Part shown: one piece after another, positions 13,567-21,873 of the stretch
Layout of the letters: every line of letters starts with the position of its first letter
Numbering within the stretch: position 1 is the stretch's first letter
DNA from: Halomonas sp.
Lineage (GTDB): Bacteria; Pseudomonadota; Gammaproteobacteria; Pseudomonadales; Halomonadaceae
Reading direction: 5' to 3'
DNA length: 21,873 nt
Assembly (NCBI GenBank): GCA_007129225.1
Contig: SKVX01000363.1
Span: 1-21,873 of the forward strand
Program-made: the position numbers and the translations under genes
Notes under the pieces: generated by a model
The model's input: the letters and a program-made list of their open reading frames with translations, nothing else
Databases searched by the model: none
Told to the model about the DNA's origin: nothing

Positions 13567-14334
13567 ATGCTGAGCGTGACACCGATTCCTGCTTTTGGCG
13601 ACAACTATATATGGCTGATGCGCCAGGATACGAGCCCCGATGTCTGCATAGTAGACCCAGGCGATGCCGCTCCGGTCATCAAGGCATTGGAGCGGGACCA
13701 GCTGAATCTCACCGGCGTTCTCATCACCCATCATCACCATGATCATGTCGGTGGCCTTGCCGAACTCATCGAGCGCTACTCCCCCCATGTGATCGGCCCG
13801 CACAACCCACAGATAGCAGGCATCGACGAACACGTGGGCGAGGGCGACACCTGCCGTGTCATGGGACGCCTCTTCGACGTCATGGAAGTGCCGGGGCACA
13901 CACTGGACCATATTGCCTTCTTCACCGCCGGCATCCCCCCCCTGCTGTTCTGCGGCGATACGCTGTTTTCTGCCGGCTGTGGTCGGCTTTTCGAAGGCAC
14001 ACCGGAACAGATGCACAACTCCCTGCAGGCTCTCGCCAGGCTGCCCGACGACACCCTGGTCTTCGCCGCCCACGAATATACCCAGGCCAACCTGGCATTC
14101 GCCAGCGCCGCCGATCCGAACAACCCCCAGGTGGCAGCGGCATTAAACGAGACACAGCGGGCCAGGGCGCTCGACCGGCCCACCCTGCCCAGCAACCTGG
14201 GGCGCGAGAAAAGCATCAACCCTTTCCTGCGCTGCGCCGACCCTGCAGTCCGCGCGGCCGCCTCGCAGCACGGCGATACCGATACCGACCAGGCCACCTT
14301 TGCCACCTTGCGAGCCTGGAAAGACAATTTCTGA
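13567..14334 (+). CDS. gloB: Hydroxyacylglutathione hydrolase (glyoxalase II)
   Basis: The 255-residue product matches GloB (E. coli 251). The binuclear metal site is THHHHDH (His55, His57, Asp59, His60), with His111 in VPGHTLDH, Asp131 in FCGDTLFSAGCGR and His169 in AAHEYT. The C-terminal glutathione-binding region is present (LPSNLGREKSINPFLR). It hydrolyses S-lactoylglutathione to lactate and glutathione in the cytoplasm, the second step of methylglyoxal detoxification. The ATG at 13567 is the family start; the nearest GAGG is about 11 bases upstream, so initiation may be modest. It is followed 68 bases later by mltD, the same order as in E. coli. Confidence 0.95.
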   Translation: MLSVTPIPAFGDNYIWLMRQDTSPDVCIVDPGDAAPVIKALERDQLNLTGVLITHHHHDHVGGLAELIERYSPHVIGPHNPQIAGIDEHVGEGDTCRVMGRLFDVMEVPGHTLDHIAFFTAGIPPLLFCGDTLFSAGCGRLFEGTPEQMHNSLQALARLPDDTLVFAAHEYTQANLAFASAADPNNPQVAAALNETQRARALDRPTLPSNLGREKSINPFLRCADPAVRAAASQHGDTDTDQATFATLRAWKDNF

Positions 14335-14402
14335 TTTCGACGCATCCCATGGAAGCCTGGCGGCCTACCGTCACGCCGCCTCAGCGACCTGAAGGAGAAC
14401 AC

Positions 14403-15554
14403 ATGACATACCTGACCGCTCGACGAAAGGTCATTGGCCTCGCCAGCAGCCTTGCTCTGCTCGGAGCGATGGCTGCAGGCGCACAGAGTCAGGCCGCTCC
14501 CCACCCCGGAGCCAGCAACACGCTTTCGACGGCACATTTCTGGAACGATCTGCAGCTGGAATTTCTCCCTGGCGACACCTGGGAGAGGCTGCGTGACAAC
14601 CTGCAGTGGCTGGATCGTAGCCATGATGCACGCGTCCAGCACTGGATCGAGCACTATCGCGCCAACCCATCCAACGTGACCGAGATCATCGAGCGCGCTC
14701 GCCCCTGGCTCGCCTGGATCAATGAGCAGGTGGAAGCACGCGGCCTGCCGGGTGAAATCGCCTTGATCCCCTTCGTGGAGAGCTCCTTCGATCCCACGGC
14801 ACGCAGTCATCGCGGTGCTGCCGGGCTCTGGCAGTTCATGCCCGGCACGGGAGACGCCCTGGGGCTGAGTCGGCGCAATGGCTACGATGGCCGCCTTGAC
14901 GTGGTGGCCTCTACCGCGGCCGCGCTTGATTATATCGAGCTGCAAGCCGAGCAGTGGTATGAGGGCGACCTCGAACTCTCCCTTGCCGCCTATAATGCCG
15001 GGGCCGGCACAGTGAACCGTGCACGACACGCTGCCGGGGCACGGGGTGAGCCAACGGACTACTGGCACCTCCAGCTGCCGAACGAAACCATGAACTACCT
15101 GCCCAAGCTCAATGCCATCTCTGCCATCATTGCCGATCCTGACGGCTACGGCATCGACCTGCCGGAAATCGACGACACCCCGGCCTTCGCCAAGGTATCG
15201 GTGGAGACGCCGATCGACCTCGGTCAACTGGCGACCATGACGGGCGTGGGCCGGGCCGAACTGTCGGCACTCAACCCGGCCCTGACCAATGGCAGCGCTC
15301 ACCCCGCCACCACTGACGTGGTACTGGTCCCAGTCGACTACGAGGAAGCTGTCCTGGCCCACCTTGCGACTCCAGCACCGCCGAGCACTGGGGCGGAGCA
15401 GCATATCGTCACACGTGGCGACAGCCTGTCGTCCATCGCTGCACTGCACGGCAGCAGCGTGGAAGAGATCCGCCAGCACAACGGGCTCAACGGAGACTTG
15501 ATCCATGAAGGTCAACGCCTGACCATTCCACGGCGCAGCCTGGCCGCTCGTTGA
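14403..15554 (+). CDS. mltD: Membrane-bound-type lytic murein transglycosylase D, non-lipoprotein form
   Basis: The product from ATG 14403 is 383 residues, shorter than E. coli MltD (452). The start is fixed by AAGGAG five bases upstream; the frame is open 18 codons further up. An N-terminal signal peptide (about 1-31, ..GAMAAGAQSQAA) has no lipobox Cys, whereas E. coli MltD is a lipoprotein, so this form is probably free in the periplasm. The SLT domain has catalytic Glu126 in IPFVESSFDP, then GAAGLWQFMPGTG and LSLAAYNAGAGTV. One clear LysM lies near 333-378 (IVTRGDSLSSIAALHGS). A second, degraded one may precede it (about 265-320). The enzyme cleaves peptidoglycan glycan strands to 1,6-anhydromuropeptides. 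Confidence 0.92.
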   Translation: MTYLTARRKVIGLASSLALLGAMAAGAQSQAAPHPGASNTLSTAHFWNDLQLEFLPGDTWERLRDNLQWLDRSHDARVQHWIEHYRANPSNVTEIIERARPWLAWINEQVEARGLPGEIALIPFVESSFDPTARSHRGAAGLWQFMPGTGDALGLSRRNGYDGRLDVVASTAAALDYIELQAEQWYEGDLELSLAAYNAGAGTVNRARHAAGARGEPTDYWHLQLPNETMNYLPKLNAISAIIADPDGYGIDLPEIDDTPAFAKVSVETPIDLGQLATMTGVGRAELSALNPALTNGSAHPATTDVVLVPVDYEEAVLAHLATPAPPSTGAEQHIVTRGDSLSSIAALHGSSVEEIRQHNGLNGDLIHEGQRLTIPRRSLAAR

Positions 15555-15642
15555 CAGTAGAGGTTTACAAGCAACGGAAGGACTGACACCTTAAGGCGGC
15601 ACCCCCTGCCTGCCATGGCATGTTTCAGCAAGGATGTCATCG

Positions 15643-17478
15643 ATGCGGTTCGTCATGCGTTGCCTCTTCTTAGCGGTACTGGCCACGAGTTGGGTTTCGT
15701 CGACACTAGGCTTCGAACACGAAGCCATTCTCACGGTTCATGGGCTTGCCCTCTACGACGAGCCGGCACTGGGTGAAGACTTCACCCACTTCCCCTACGT
15801 CAATCCAGATGCCCCCAAGGGGGGCAGCCTGACCCGTGCCGCCGTCGGCAGCAGTTTTGACTCGACCAATCCTTTCATCATCCGCGGTACGCCGGCCATC
15901 GGCATCGGCGAAATCTACGACACCCTGCTGGTGGAAAACGTCGACGAGCCATTCAGCGTCTATGGCCTGCTGGCCGAAGGCATGCGCCTCGACCCCGACC
16001 GGTTCTGGATCGAATTCGACCTTCGTGCCGAGGCCCGATTCCACGACGGCGAACCCGTGACCGCCGATGACGTGGTATTCAGCTTCAACCTGCTGGTGGA
16101 GGAAGGCAATCCCTTCTACCGCGGCTACTACGCCGACGTAGAGCGCGTCGAAGCCCTGGACCGCCATACCGTCCGTTTCGAGTTCGCCACCAACCACTCC
16201 CGCGAGCTGCCCTTGATCGTGGGCCAGTTGCCGATCCTGCCAAAGCACTACTGGGAAGAGCGGGACTTCACTGCGCCGACCCTGGCACGCCATCCCGGCT
16301 CCGGCCCCTATCGCCTCGCCGAGGTCGAACCCGGCCGCCGCATCGTCTATGAGCGAGTGCCGGACTACTGGGGCGCCGAGCTGCCCGTCAATCGTGGACG
16401 CCACAATATCGACCGCCTGATCTACGATTACTATCGAGACCGCGATATCGCCTGGGAGGCCTTCAAGGCCGGGGTCATGGACTATCGTACCGACGCCCGT
16501 GCCGCCACCTGGGCCATCGGTTACGACTTCCCGGCCTACAACGACGGCCTGGTCAAGCGCATCACCGTACCGGACGGCCAGCCTTCGCGCATGCAAGCCT
16601 TCGTCTTCAACCTGCGCCAGGATAAGTTTCAAGACGTTCGCGTTCGCGAGGCTCTCAATCTCACCTTCGATTTCCCCTGGCTCAACGCCAACCTCTTCTA
16701 CGACTCCTACCGTCGGACAGAGAGCTACTTCCAGAACTCGGAGATGGCCGCCGAAGGGCTGCCGAGCGAGTCGGAACTCGCCCTGCTGGAGCCGCATCGT
16801 GACGCCCTGCCCGAACGCATCTTCGATAGAGAACTGCCCATCGACCACCCGGCCGAGCTGCGTGAACGCCTGAGGTTGGCCTATGAGCTTCTGCTGGAGG
16901 CGGGCTACGAGGTGCAAGATGGGGTTCTGGTCGACGGCGAAAGCGGCCGCCCGCTATCCATCGAAGTCATGCTGTTCGACAGCGGCCTGGAGCGGGTCGT
17001 GCAACCCATGCTGCGCAACATGTCGCGCCTTGGCATCCAGGGCAGCCTGCGCATCGTCGATATCAACCAGTACCTCAACCGGTTGAGAAGCTTCGACTTC
17101 GAGATCATCACAGGACAGTTTCCCCAGTCAAACAACCCCGGCAACGAACAGCGCGAGTTCTGGACCAGCGACTTCGCCGAAAGCCCTCAAAGCCGTAACC
17201 TGATGGGCCTGCAGGACCCGGTGGTCGATGAACTGGTGGAGCACCTGATACGGGCCAACAGCCGCAGCGAACTCAACACGGCCGCCCGCGCTCTGGACCG
17301 GGTGCTATTGTGGAACTTCATCACCATCCCCCATTACCATTCCGGCGAGACGCGAATTGCCGTCTGGGACAAGTTCGGCTACCCCGAGCCATTTCCCAGG
17401 TACGGCTTCGACCTCTCGGCCTGGTGGGTCGATAGCGAGCGGGAAGACGAAATCAACCGTCGTCTTCGCCGTCGCTAG
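15643..17478 (+). CDS. yejA: Peptide ABC transporter substrate-binding protein YejA
   Basis: The product is 611 residues from ATG 15643 (E. coli YejA 604). It has a signal peptide (MRFVMRCLFLAVL.., cleavage likely near LG-FEHEA) and then a family 5 extracellular solute-binding domain with the YejA marks HGLALYDEPALGEDFTHFPY, NPDAPKGGSL and SGPYRL. It binds oligopeptides in the periplasm for YejBEF; in E. coli this system imports microcin C and other peptides. The start is decided by the ribosome binding site: AAGGA runs directly into the ATG at 15634, too close, but lies eight bases before the ATG at 15643. It heads yejABEF, 88 bases after mltD; no strong promoter is visible in that gap. Confidence 0.93.
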   Translation: MRFVMRCLFLAVLATSWVSSTLGFEHEAILTVHGLALYDEPALGEDFTHFPYVNPDAPKGGSLTRAAVGSSFDSTNPFIIRGTPAIGIGEIYDTLLVENVDEPFSVYGLLAEGMRLDPDRFWIEFDLRAEARFHDGEPVTADDVVFSFNLLVEEGNPFYRGYYADVERVEALDRHTVRFEFATNHSRELPLIVGQLPILPKHYWEERDFTAPTLARHPGSGPYRLAEVEPGRRIVYERVPDYWGAELPVNRGRHNIDRLIYDYYRDRDIAWEAFKAGVMDYRTDARAATWAIGYDFPAYNDGLVKRITVPDGQPSRMQAFVFNLRQDKFQDVRVREALNLTFDFPWLNANLFYDSYRRTESYFQNSEMAAEGLPSESELALLEPHRDALPERIFDRELPIDHPAELRERLRLAYELLLEAGYEVQDGVLVDGESGRPLSIEVMLFDSGLERVVQPMLRNMSRLGIQGSLRIVDINQYLNRLRSFDFEIITGQFPQSNNPGNEQREFWTSDFAESPQSRNLMGLQDPVVDELVEHLIRANSRSELNTAARALDRVLLWNFITIPHYHSGETRIAVWDKFGYPEPFPRYGFDLSAWWVDSEREDEINRRLRRR

Positions 17479-17528
17479 GCCGTGCGGGCACTCACTGTCA
17501 ATGCTGCTTTCACAAGGATAATCCTATC

Positions 17529-18602
17529 GTGAGCCGCTACATCCTGCGCCGACTGCTGCTGATGATTCCCACCCTGATAGGAATCATGCTGCTCAACTTC
17601 ATCATCGTGCAGGCCGCCCCGGGGGGGCCAATCGACCAGATGATGGCCCGTTTTGAAGGAATGGATGCCATGGCCAGCACCCGCCTGGATGCCGGCGGCG
17701 GAGACGTTGTGGTACGGGATGAATCACGCGGCGCTCGCGGCGTCGACCCACGCTTCATCGAACAGCTCGAGCAACAATTCGGTTTCGACAAGCCCGCACA
17801 CATCCGTTTCCTGGGGATGATGCGCGACTACGCCACCTTCAATTTCGGCAACAGTTTCTTCCGTGACCGGCCGGTCGTGGAATTGATGATCGAGCGATTG
17901 CCGGTGTCGATATCGCTTGGGCTCTGGACCACGCTGCTGGTCTACCTGATATCGATTCCGCTGGGCATTCGCAAGGCACTGCACCATGGCTCCCGGTTCG
18001 ATGTCTGGACCTCCGGGCTGGTGATCGTGGGCTATGCCATCCCCGGCTTCCTGTTCGCCATCCTGCTCATCGTGCTGTTTGCGGGTGGCAGCTACTGGGA
18101 TCTGTTCCCTCTGCGCGGCCTCACCTCACCGGATTTCCACGAGCTCTCCACCTGGGGCAAAATCAAGGACTATTTCTGGCACATCACCCTACCGGTAGTG
18201 GCCATGACCATCGGCAGCTTTGCCACCCTGACCATGTTGACCAAAAACAGCTTCCTGGACGAGATACACAAGCAGTATGTACTCACCGCCCGAGCCAAGG
18301 GCGCCAGTGACCGGCGGACGCTCTATGGCCATGTGTTCCGCAATGCCATGCTGATCATCATTGCCGGGATGCCCGGTGCATTGATCACGATCTTCTTCAC
18401 CGGCTCGCTATTGATCGAGGTGATCTTTTCGCTGGAGGGCCTGGGGCTCCTGGGGTTCGAAGCGGTGATGCAGCGCGACTATCCCGTGATCTTCGGCACG
18501 CTCTTCCTCTATACCCTGATCGGGCTGATCCTGAAGCTGGTTTCCGACCTCACCTATGTCTGGGTGGATCCACGTATCGATTTCGAGACCCGGGAGTCCT
18601 GA
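17529..18602 (+). CDS. yejB: Peptide ABC transporter permease YejB
   Basis: The 357-residue product matches YejB (E. coli 364), a DppB/OppB-type inner-membrane permease with about six helices. The first is LLLMIPTLIGIMLLNFIIVQ (9-28), and a long periplasmic loop follows (about 30-120, GGPIDQMMARFEG..). The EAA loop that contacts the ATPase is YVLTARAKGASDRRTLYGHV. It forms the import channel with YejE. It starts with GTG at 17529, 50 bases after yejA; AAGGA lies ten bases upstream, slightly long. The stop is four bases before the yejE ATG, so the genes are coupled. Confidence 0.94.
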   Translation: MSRYILRRLLLMIPTLIGIMLLNFIIVQAAPGGPIDQMMARFEGMDAMASTRLDAGGGDVVVRDESRGARGVDPRFIEQLEQQFGFDKPAHIRFLGMMRDYATFNFGNSFFRDRPVVELMIERLPVSISLGLWTTLLVYLISIPLGIRKALHHGSRFDVWTSGLVIVGYAIPGFLFAILLIVLFAGGSYWDLFPLRGLTSPDFHELSTWGKIKDYFWHITLPVVAMTIGSFATLTMLTKNSFLDEIHKQYVLTARAKGASDRRTLYGHVFRNAMLIIIAGMPGALITIFFTGSLLIEVIFSLEGLGLLGFEAVMQRDYPVIFGTLFLYTLIGLILKLVSDLTYVWVDPRIDFETRES

Positions 18603-18606
18603 GCCC

Positions 18607-19692
18607 ATGACCCTTGCGTTCACCTCCAAGCTCTCTCCCATCGCCCGGCGTCGCATCAGCGTCTTTCGCCAGAACCGTCGGGCACGGGTGTCGCTGTGGA
18701 TCTTCCTGGTGCTGTTTGGGCTCAGCCTCTTCGCCGAGCTGATCGCCAATGACAAGCCCATCGTGATGCAGTTCGATGGACAGTGGTATTCGCCCCTCCT
18801 GGTGAATTATCCCGAGACCGAGTTCGGCGGGTTCCTGCCCACACGTACCGACTACCACGATCCGTTCATACAGGAACAGATCGAGGCCCATGGCTGGGCG
18901 CTCTGGCCACCGATCCCCTTCTCCTACCAGACCCTGGACATGCAGATGATGCGTCCTTCGCCATCCCCGCCTGACAGGCGCCACTGGCTGGGTACCGATG
19001 ACCAGGGACGCGATGTCCTGGCGCGGGTCATCTACGGCTTCCGATTGTCGGTGTTCTTCGCCCTGGTACTGACTGCCGGCTCGCTTGTGATGGGCGTGGT
19101 CATCGGTGGCATACAGGGCTATTTTGGCGGCAAGACCGACCTGGTAGGGCAACGCCTGACAGAGATCTGGTCGGGACTGCCGGTGCTGTTTCTACTGATT
19201 ATCCTGGCCAGCCTGGTGCAACCCAACTTCTGGTGGCTACTGGGCATCATGCTGCTCTTCTCCTGGCTAGGCCTGGTAGACGTGGTTCGCGCCGAATTCC
19301 TGCGTGCACGCAACCTGGAATATGTCCGCGCCGCCAAGGCCATGGGCCTGCCCTCGCGCCTGATCATGTGGCGTCATGTCCTGCCCAATGCCATGGTTGC
19401 CACGCTGACCTTCATTCCCTTCCTGTTCACCGGCGCCATCACTACGCTGACTGCCCTGGATTTCCTTGGATTCGGCCTACCGCCGGGCGCACCGTCCCTG
19501 GGCGAACTGGTCGCACAGGGCAAGAATAACCTGCACGCCCCATGGCTCGGCATCACCGCATTCGTCAGCCTGTCATTGATGCTGTCGCTGCTGGTGTTCA
19601 TCGGCGAGGGGCTGCGCGATGCCTTCGATCCGCGACATATCCAGCACACCCCGAGTGCCACCCCCCTGACCAGGACTCAGCCCAATGCCTGA
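18607..19692 (+). CDS. yejE: Peptide ABC transporter permease YejE
   Basis: The 361-residue product matches YejE (E. coli 341), a DppC/OppC-type permease. It has a cytoplasmic N-terminus with FRQNRRARVSLWIFLVLFGL, the usual OppC_N entry helix, then a long periplasmic segment including YPETEFGGFLPTRTDY. Five more helices carry the EAA loop EYVRAAKAMGLPSRLIMWRH and FLGFGLPPGAPSLGEL. It pairs with YejB. The ATG at 18607 gives the family N-terminus; an open frame starting inside yejB (18556) has no similarity. The last eight bases overlap the start of yejF (ATGCCTGA). Confidence 0.94.
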   Translation: MTLAFTSKLSPIARRRISVFRQNRRARVSLWIFLVLFGLSLFAELIANDKPIVMQFDGQWYSPLLVNYPETEFGGFLPTRTDYHDPFIQEQIEAHGWALWPPIPFSYQTLDMQMMRPSPSPPDRRHWLGTDDQGRDVLARVIYGFRLSVFFALVLTAGSLVMGVVIGGIQGYFGGKTDLVGQRLTEIWSGLPVLFLLIILASLVQPNFWWLLGIMLLFSWLGLVDVVRAEFLRARNLEYVRAAKAMGLPSRLIMWRHVLPNAMVATLTFIPFLFTGAITTLTALDFLGFGLPPGAPSLGELVAQGKNNLHAPWLGITAFVSLSLMLSLLVFIGEGLRDAFDPRHIQHTPSATPLTRTQPNA

Positions 19693-21283
19693 ATCGCATT
19701 CACGAGACTTGCTGCGTTTCGACAAGCTGTCCATCGCGTTCGACGGTGTACCGGTGCTGAAGGAATTGTCACTCGAGGTGCGTCGCGGGGAGACCCTCGC
19801 CCTGGTCGGCGAATCCGGCTCCGGCAAGTCGGTATCGGCACTGGGTGCCATGAACCTGCTGCCCGACAATGCTCGCGTGGAGGGCGGACGCCGGCTGGGC
19901 GAGACCGACCTGACCCGCCTCAGGAAGCGTGACTGGCAGGGGCTTCGCGGAGGACGTGTGGGGTTCATCTTCCAGGAACCGATGACCTCGCTCAATCCGC
20001 TGCATACCGTCGCCAAGCAGATCGGGGAGACGCTACGACTGCACCAGGGGCTATCCGGCCGGGCGGCACGGGAGCGCACGCGTACGCTGCTGGAACAGGT
20101 AAAGCTGCCACGCCCCGATGAGCTGCTCGATGCCTGGCCGCACCAACTCTCCGGGGGCCAGCGGCAGCGGGTGATGATCGCCATGGCCATCGCAAACGAT
20201 CCCGAACTGCTGATCGCCGATGAGCCGACCACCGCTCTCGATGTCACCGTTCAACAGGACATTCTCGCCCTGCTCGCCGAGCTACGCGATCGTCATGGCA
20301 TGGGCATGCTGTTCATCACCCACGACCTCAACCTGGTTCGCCGCCATGCCGACAGGGTTTGCGTACTCTACGATGGTCGCGAGCAGGAGACCGGCCCGGT
20401 TTCAGAGGTCTTCCACTCACCCCGTAGCGCCTATACCCGCACCCTGCTGGAGGCCGAGCCAACCGGGCATCCCGCACCGGTGCCGGACGGTGTGCCTCTC
20501 ATACAAGCACGCGACGTGGCGGTCAGTTTCCAGCGGCCAAAACGGCTCTTCGCCAAGCGTCCGCCAGCCTTCGAGGCGGTCAAGCCGATAAGCCTGCAGA
20601 TCGCCCCTGGCGAGACCCTGGGAATCGTCGGCGAGTCAGGTTCCGGAAAGACGACCCTCGCCATGGCACTGCTGCGACTAACGCCCTGTCGCGGGGAGAT
20701 CGACTTCGGCGGCGAGCGTCTCGACCGCCTGAGTGGCAACGCCCTGCGCAAGCGTCGACGCCGTTTCCAGGTCGTCTTCCAGGATCCCTACGGTTCGCTG
20801 TCGCCACGTCTTCCGGTCTCGGAAATCGTCAGTGAAGGACTGCGCTTTCACTACCCCAAGCTTGCGGAGAGCGAGGTCTTGCAGCAAGTTCAAGCGACCC
20901 TTCAGGAAGTCGGCCTGCCGGCCGACTGCGCCGCACGCTATCCCCATGAGTTTTCGGGAGGCCAGCGCCAGCGAATCGCCGTAGCCCGAGCCCTGATTCT
21001 CGAACCCGAGCTCGTGATACTCGACGAACCGACCTCCGCGCTTGATCGCACCGTACAGAAACAGCTCGTCGAACTACTTCGCGATCTGCAGGCACGTCGA
21101 GGTCTTAGCTACCTCTTCATCAGCCATGACCTTGCCGTCGTGCGTGCCATGGCCCACCGGGTGATGGTGCTAAAGGATGGTGAGCTGATCGAGGAAGGCA
21201 ACTGCCGGGATGTGCTCGAGAACCCGACCAGCGATTACACGCGCGCGCTGGTCAAGGCGGCAGGCCTGTGCATCGACGGCTGA
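19685..21283 (+). CDS. yejF: Peptide ABC transporter fused double ATPase YejF
   Basis: The 532-residue product matches YejF (E. coli 529) and carries two complete nucleotide-binding domains. The first has Walker A GESGSGKS (42-49), signature LSGGQRQRV and Walker B LLIADEPTTALD. The second has Walker A GESGSGKT (316-323), signature FSGGQRQRI and Walker B LVILDEPTSALD. It is the equivalent of fused DppD and DppF and drives uptake by YejBE. The ATG overlaps the yejE stop by eight bases, so translation is coupled. All key residues are intact in both halves. A structured, non-canonical end region follows the stop (21286-21339). Confidence 0.95.
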   Translation: MPESHSRDLLRFDKLSIAFDGVPVLKELSLEVRRGETLALVGESGSGKSVSALGAMNLLPDNARVEGGRRLGETDLTRLRKRDWQGLRGGRVGFIFQEPMTSLNPLHTVAKQIGETLRLHQGLSGRAARERTRTLLEQVKLPRPDELLDAWPHQLSGGQRQRVMIAMAIANDPELLIADEPTTALDVTVQQDILALLAELRDRHGMGMLFITHDLNLVRRHADRVCVLYDGREQETGPVSEVFHSPRSAYTRTLLEAEPTGHPAPVPDGVPLIQARDVAVSFQRPKRLFAKRPPAFEAVKPISLQIAPGETLGIVGESGSGKTTLAMALLRLTPCRGEIDFGGERLDRLSGNALRKRRRRFQVVFQDPYGSLSPRLPVSEIVSEGLRFHYPKLAESEVLQQVQATLQEVGLPADCAARYPHEFSGGQRQRIAVARALILEPELVILDEPTSALDRTVQKQLVELLRDLQARRGLSYLFISHDLAVVRAMAHRVMVLKDGELIEEGNCRDVLENPTSDYTRALVKAAGLCIDG

Positions 21284-21285
21284 CG

Positions 21286-21339
21286 TGCACTATCGCTGTT
21301 GACCCGTTCCACCAGCATGGGCATAACCCACATAGTGCA
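21286..21339 (+). other. Inverted repeat enclosing a small hairpin after yejF
   Basis: TGCACTAT (21286-21293) and ATAGTGCA (21332-21339) are perfect complements. Between them, abutting the second arm, lies TGGG-CATAA-CCCA (21318-21330). The position in the convergent gap between yejF and rsuA suggests a transcript end or 3' stabiliser, but there is no T run. Nothing else is recognised in the gap to 21405; TATAAA at 21356 has no partner -35. Confidence 0.35.
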
Positions 21340-21405
21340 GCAAGAAAGATAACGGTATAAAGATTGGTTTACGCTCGCACCCTGCGGTTACTCCCGGCCA
21401 GTCAA

Positions 21406-21873
21406 TCAGGTAAAGGCCGCTACCTCCGCGTCGGACAGCTCTCGCCACTCTCCAGGCGCCAGCCCACCAAGGCTCAGTGGTCCGATGGATTCCCGGTGGA
21501 GCGATTCCACACGGTTGCCAATGGCACCGAACATCCGCTTGACCTGATGGTACTTGCCCTCATAGAGGGTCAGCTCGGCGTCGAACGGCCCCAGCATGGA
21601 CAACTCGGCGGGTCGCGTCGGCTTCTCCTCGCCGTCGAGCAGGAGCCCTTCCGCGAAACAGGCAACGGCGCTATCCAGGGCCTCACCCTCGAGGGGTTCG
21701 GCCAGGGTGACCCGGTAGACCTTTCCACAGCGCTTGCGAGGCGAAGTCACACGATGGGACCACTGCCCATCGTCGGTCAGCAAGACCATGCCGGTGGTAT
21801 CGACATCGAGCCGCCCTACCGTCTGCAGCCGATCGAGCTTGGGCAGGTCGATCAGATCGATTGCCCGGGGATA
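21406..21873 (-). CDS. rsuA: 16S rRNA pseudouridine(516) synthase RsuA, C-terminal part
   Basis: The 155 residues present run in from the right edge as YPRAIDLIDLP and then VGRLDVDTTGMVLLTDDG, which contains the catalytic Asp of the GRLD motif shared by RsuA/RluB/E/F. KVYRVTL, LYEGKYHQVKRMFGAIGNRV and LHRESIGPL follow, the RsuA-type C-terminal blocks. RsuA makes the single pseudouridine at position 516 of 16S rRNA during small-subunit assembly. The N-terminal S4-like domain and start lie outside the window. RluE or RluB relatives are alternatives, but the KYHQVKRMF and LHRESIGPL wording fits RsuA best. It converges on yejF across 122 bases. Confidence 0.88.
   Translation of the reverse strand, partial: YPRAIDLIDLPKLDRLQTVGRLDVDTTGMVLLTDDGQWSHRVTSPRKRCGKVYRVTLAEPLEGEALDSAVACFAEGLLLDGEEKPTRPAELSMLGPFDAELTLYEGKYHQVKRMFGAIGNRVESLHRESIGPLSLGGLAPGEWRELSDAEVAAFT

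Noticed and set aside
13776..15515. 579-codon open frame on the minus strand across gloB and mltD
   Set aside because: It lies antisense to two clearly recognised genes with intact active-site motifs; its translation shows no family similarity and is a GC-rich antisense artefact.
15634..15642. First ATG of yejA
   Set aside because: The AAGGA site runs into this ATG, leaving no spacing; the ATG at 15643 has an eight-base spacing and gives a normal signal peptide.
15706..16917. 403-codon open frame on the minus strand inside yejA
   Set aside because: It is antisense to yejA, whose frame has strong family similarity; the antisense product is a mirror of codon bias.
21350..21362. TATAAA as a promoter in the yejF-rsuA gap
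   Set aside because: No -35 at a workable distance, and no plus-strand gene follows; the neighbouring rsuA is on the other strand and ends here.
1..21873. CRISPR arrays, prophage or defence islands
   Set aside because: No regularly spaced repeats, phage structural genes or known defence families were seen; apart from the tnpB fragment the content is core metabolism.

Overview
The window looks like a chromosomal stretch of a GC-rich gammaproteobacterium, most likely Halomonadaceae (Halomonas-like). This is inferred from gene content, protein similarity and the mltD-gloB-yafS-rnhA-dnaQ neighbourhood shared with other gammaproteobacteria; no rRNA or tRNA is present to confirm it. Most of the window is ordinary core genome. 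The only accessory patch is at the left edge.

Left edge (1-830): the N-terminal end of an IS200/IS605-type tnpB (minus strand) runs off the window. Its left end carries small palindromes and abuts a membrane-protein gene that needs one added base in a C run to read through. A 28-residue hydrophobic mini-protein follows. Next come yaeQ (+), a CvrA/NhaP2-type K+/H+ antiporter (-) and a divergent NMT1/THI5-like periplasmic binding protein with an unusual 90-residue linker and no visible permease or ATPase.

Middle (4686-10535): a minus-strand pair, yhhQ (queuosine-precursor transporter) then ybfF-like esterase, has a strong promoter and a structured leader with a preQ1-I-like stem-loop at the predicted 5' end. 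A stand-alone propionyl-CoA synthetase gene (prpE, -) has a promoter decorated with two TTGGCCAAGAA sites. Divergent from it is an ArsR-family regulator without the usual metal cysteines and with a palindrome over its predicted -10. SohB protease (-) follows, then a small SCP2-domain protein (+) whose promoter contains a PsrA-like inverted repeat and which ends in a good intrinsic terminator.

Replication and repair cluster (10534-13354, minus): a YafS-like methyltransferase, rnhA, dnaQ and nudC are tightly packed with overlapping or near-overlapping ends. Divergent from them are gloB and mltD (+). MltD lacks a lipobox and has one recognisable LysM.

Right part (15643-21283, plus): a complete yejABEF peptide ABC transporter operon (binding protein, two permeases, fused double ATPase). 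The window closes with the C-terminal two-thirds of the 16S rRNA pseudouridine synthase gene rsuA (-).

The best candidates for something undescribed are regulatory: the yhhQ leader, the prpE/arsR intergenic region and the SCP2 promoter. No CRISPR array, prophage or defence island is visible, and no whole new system is claimed.
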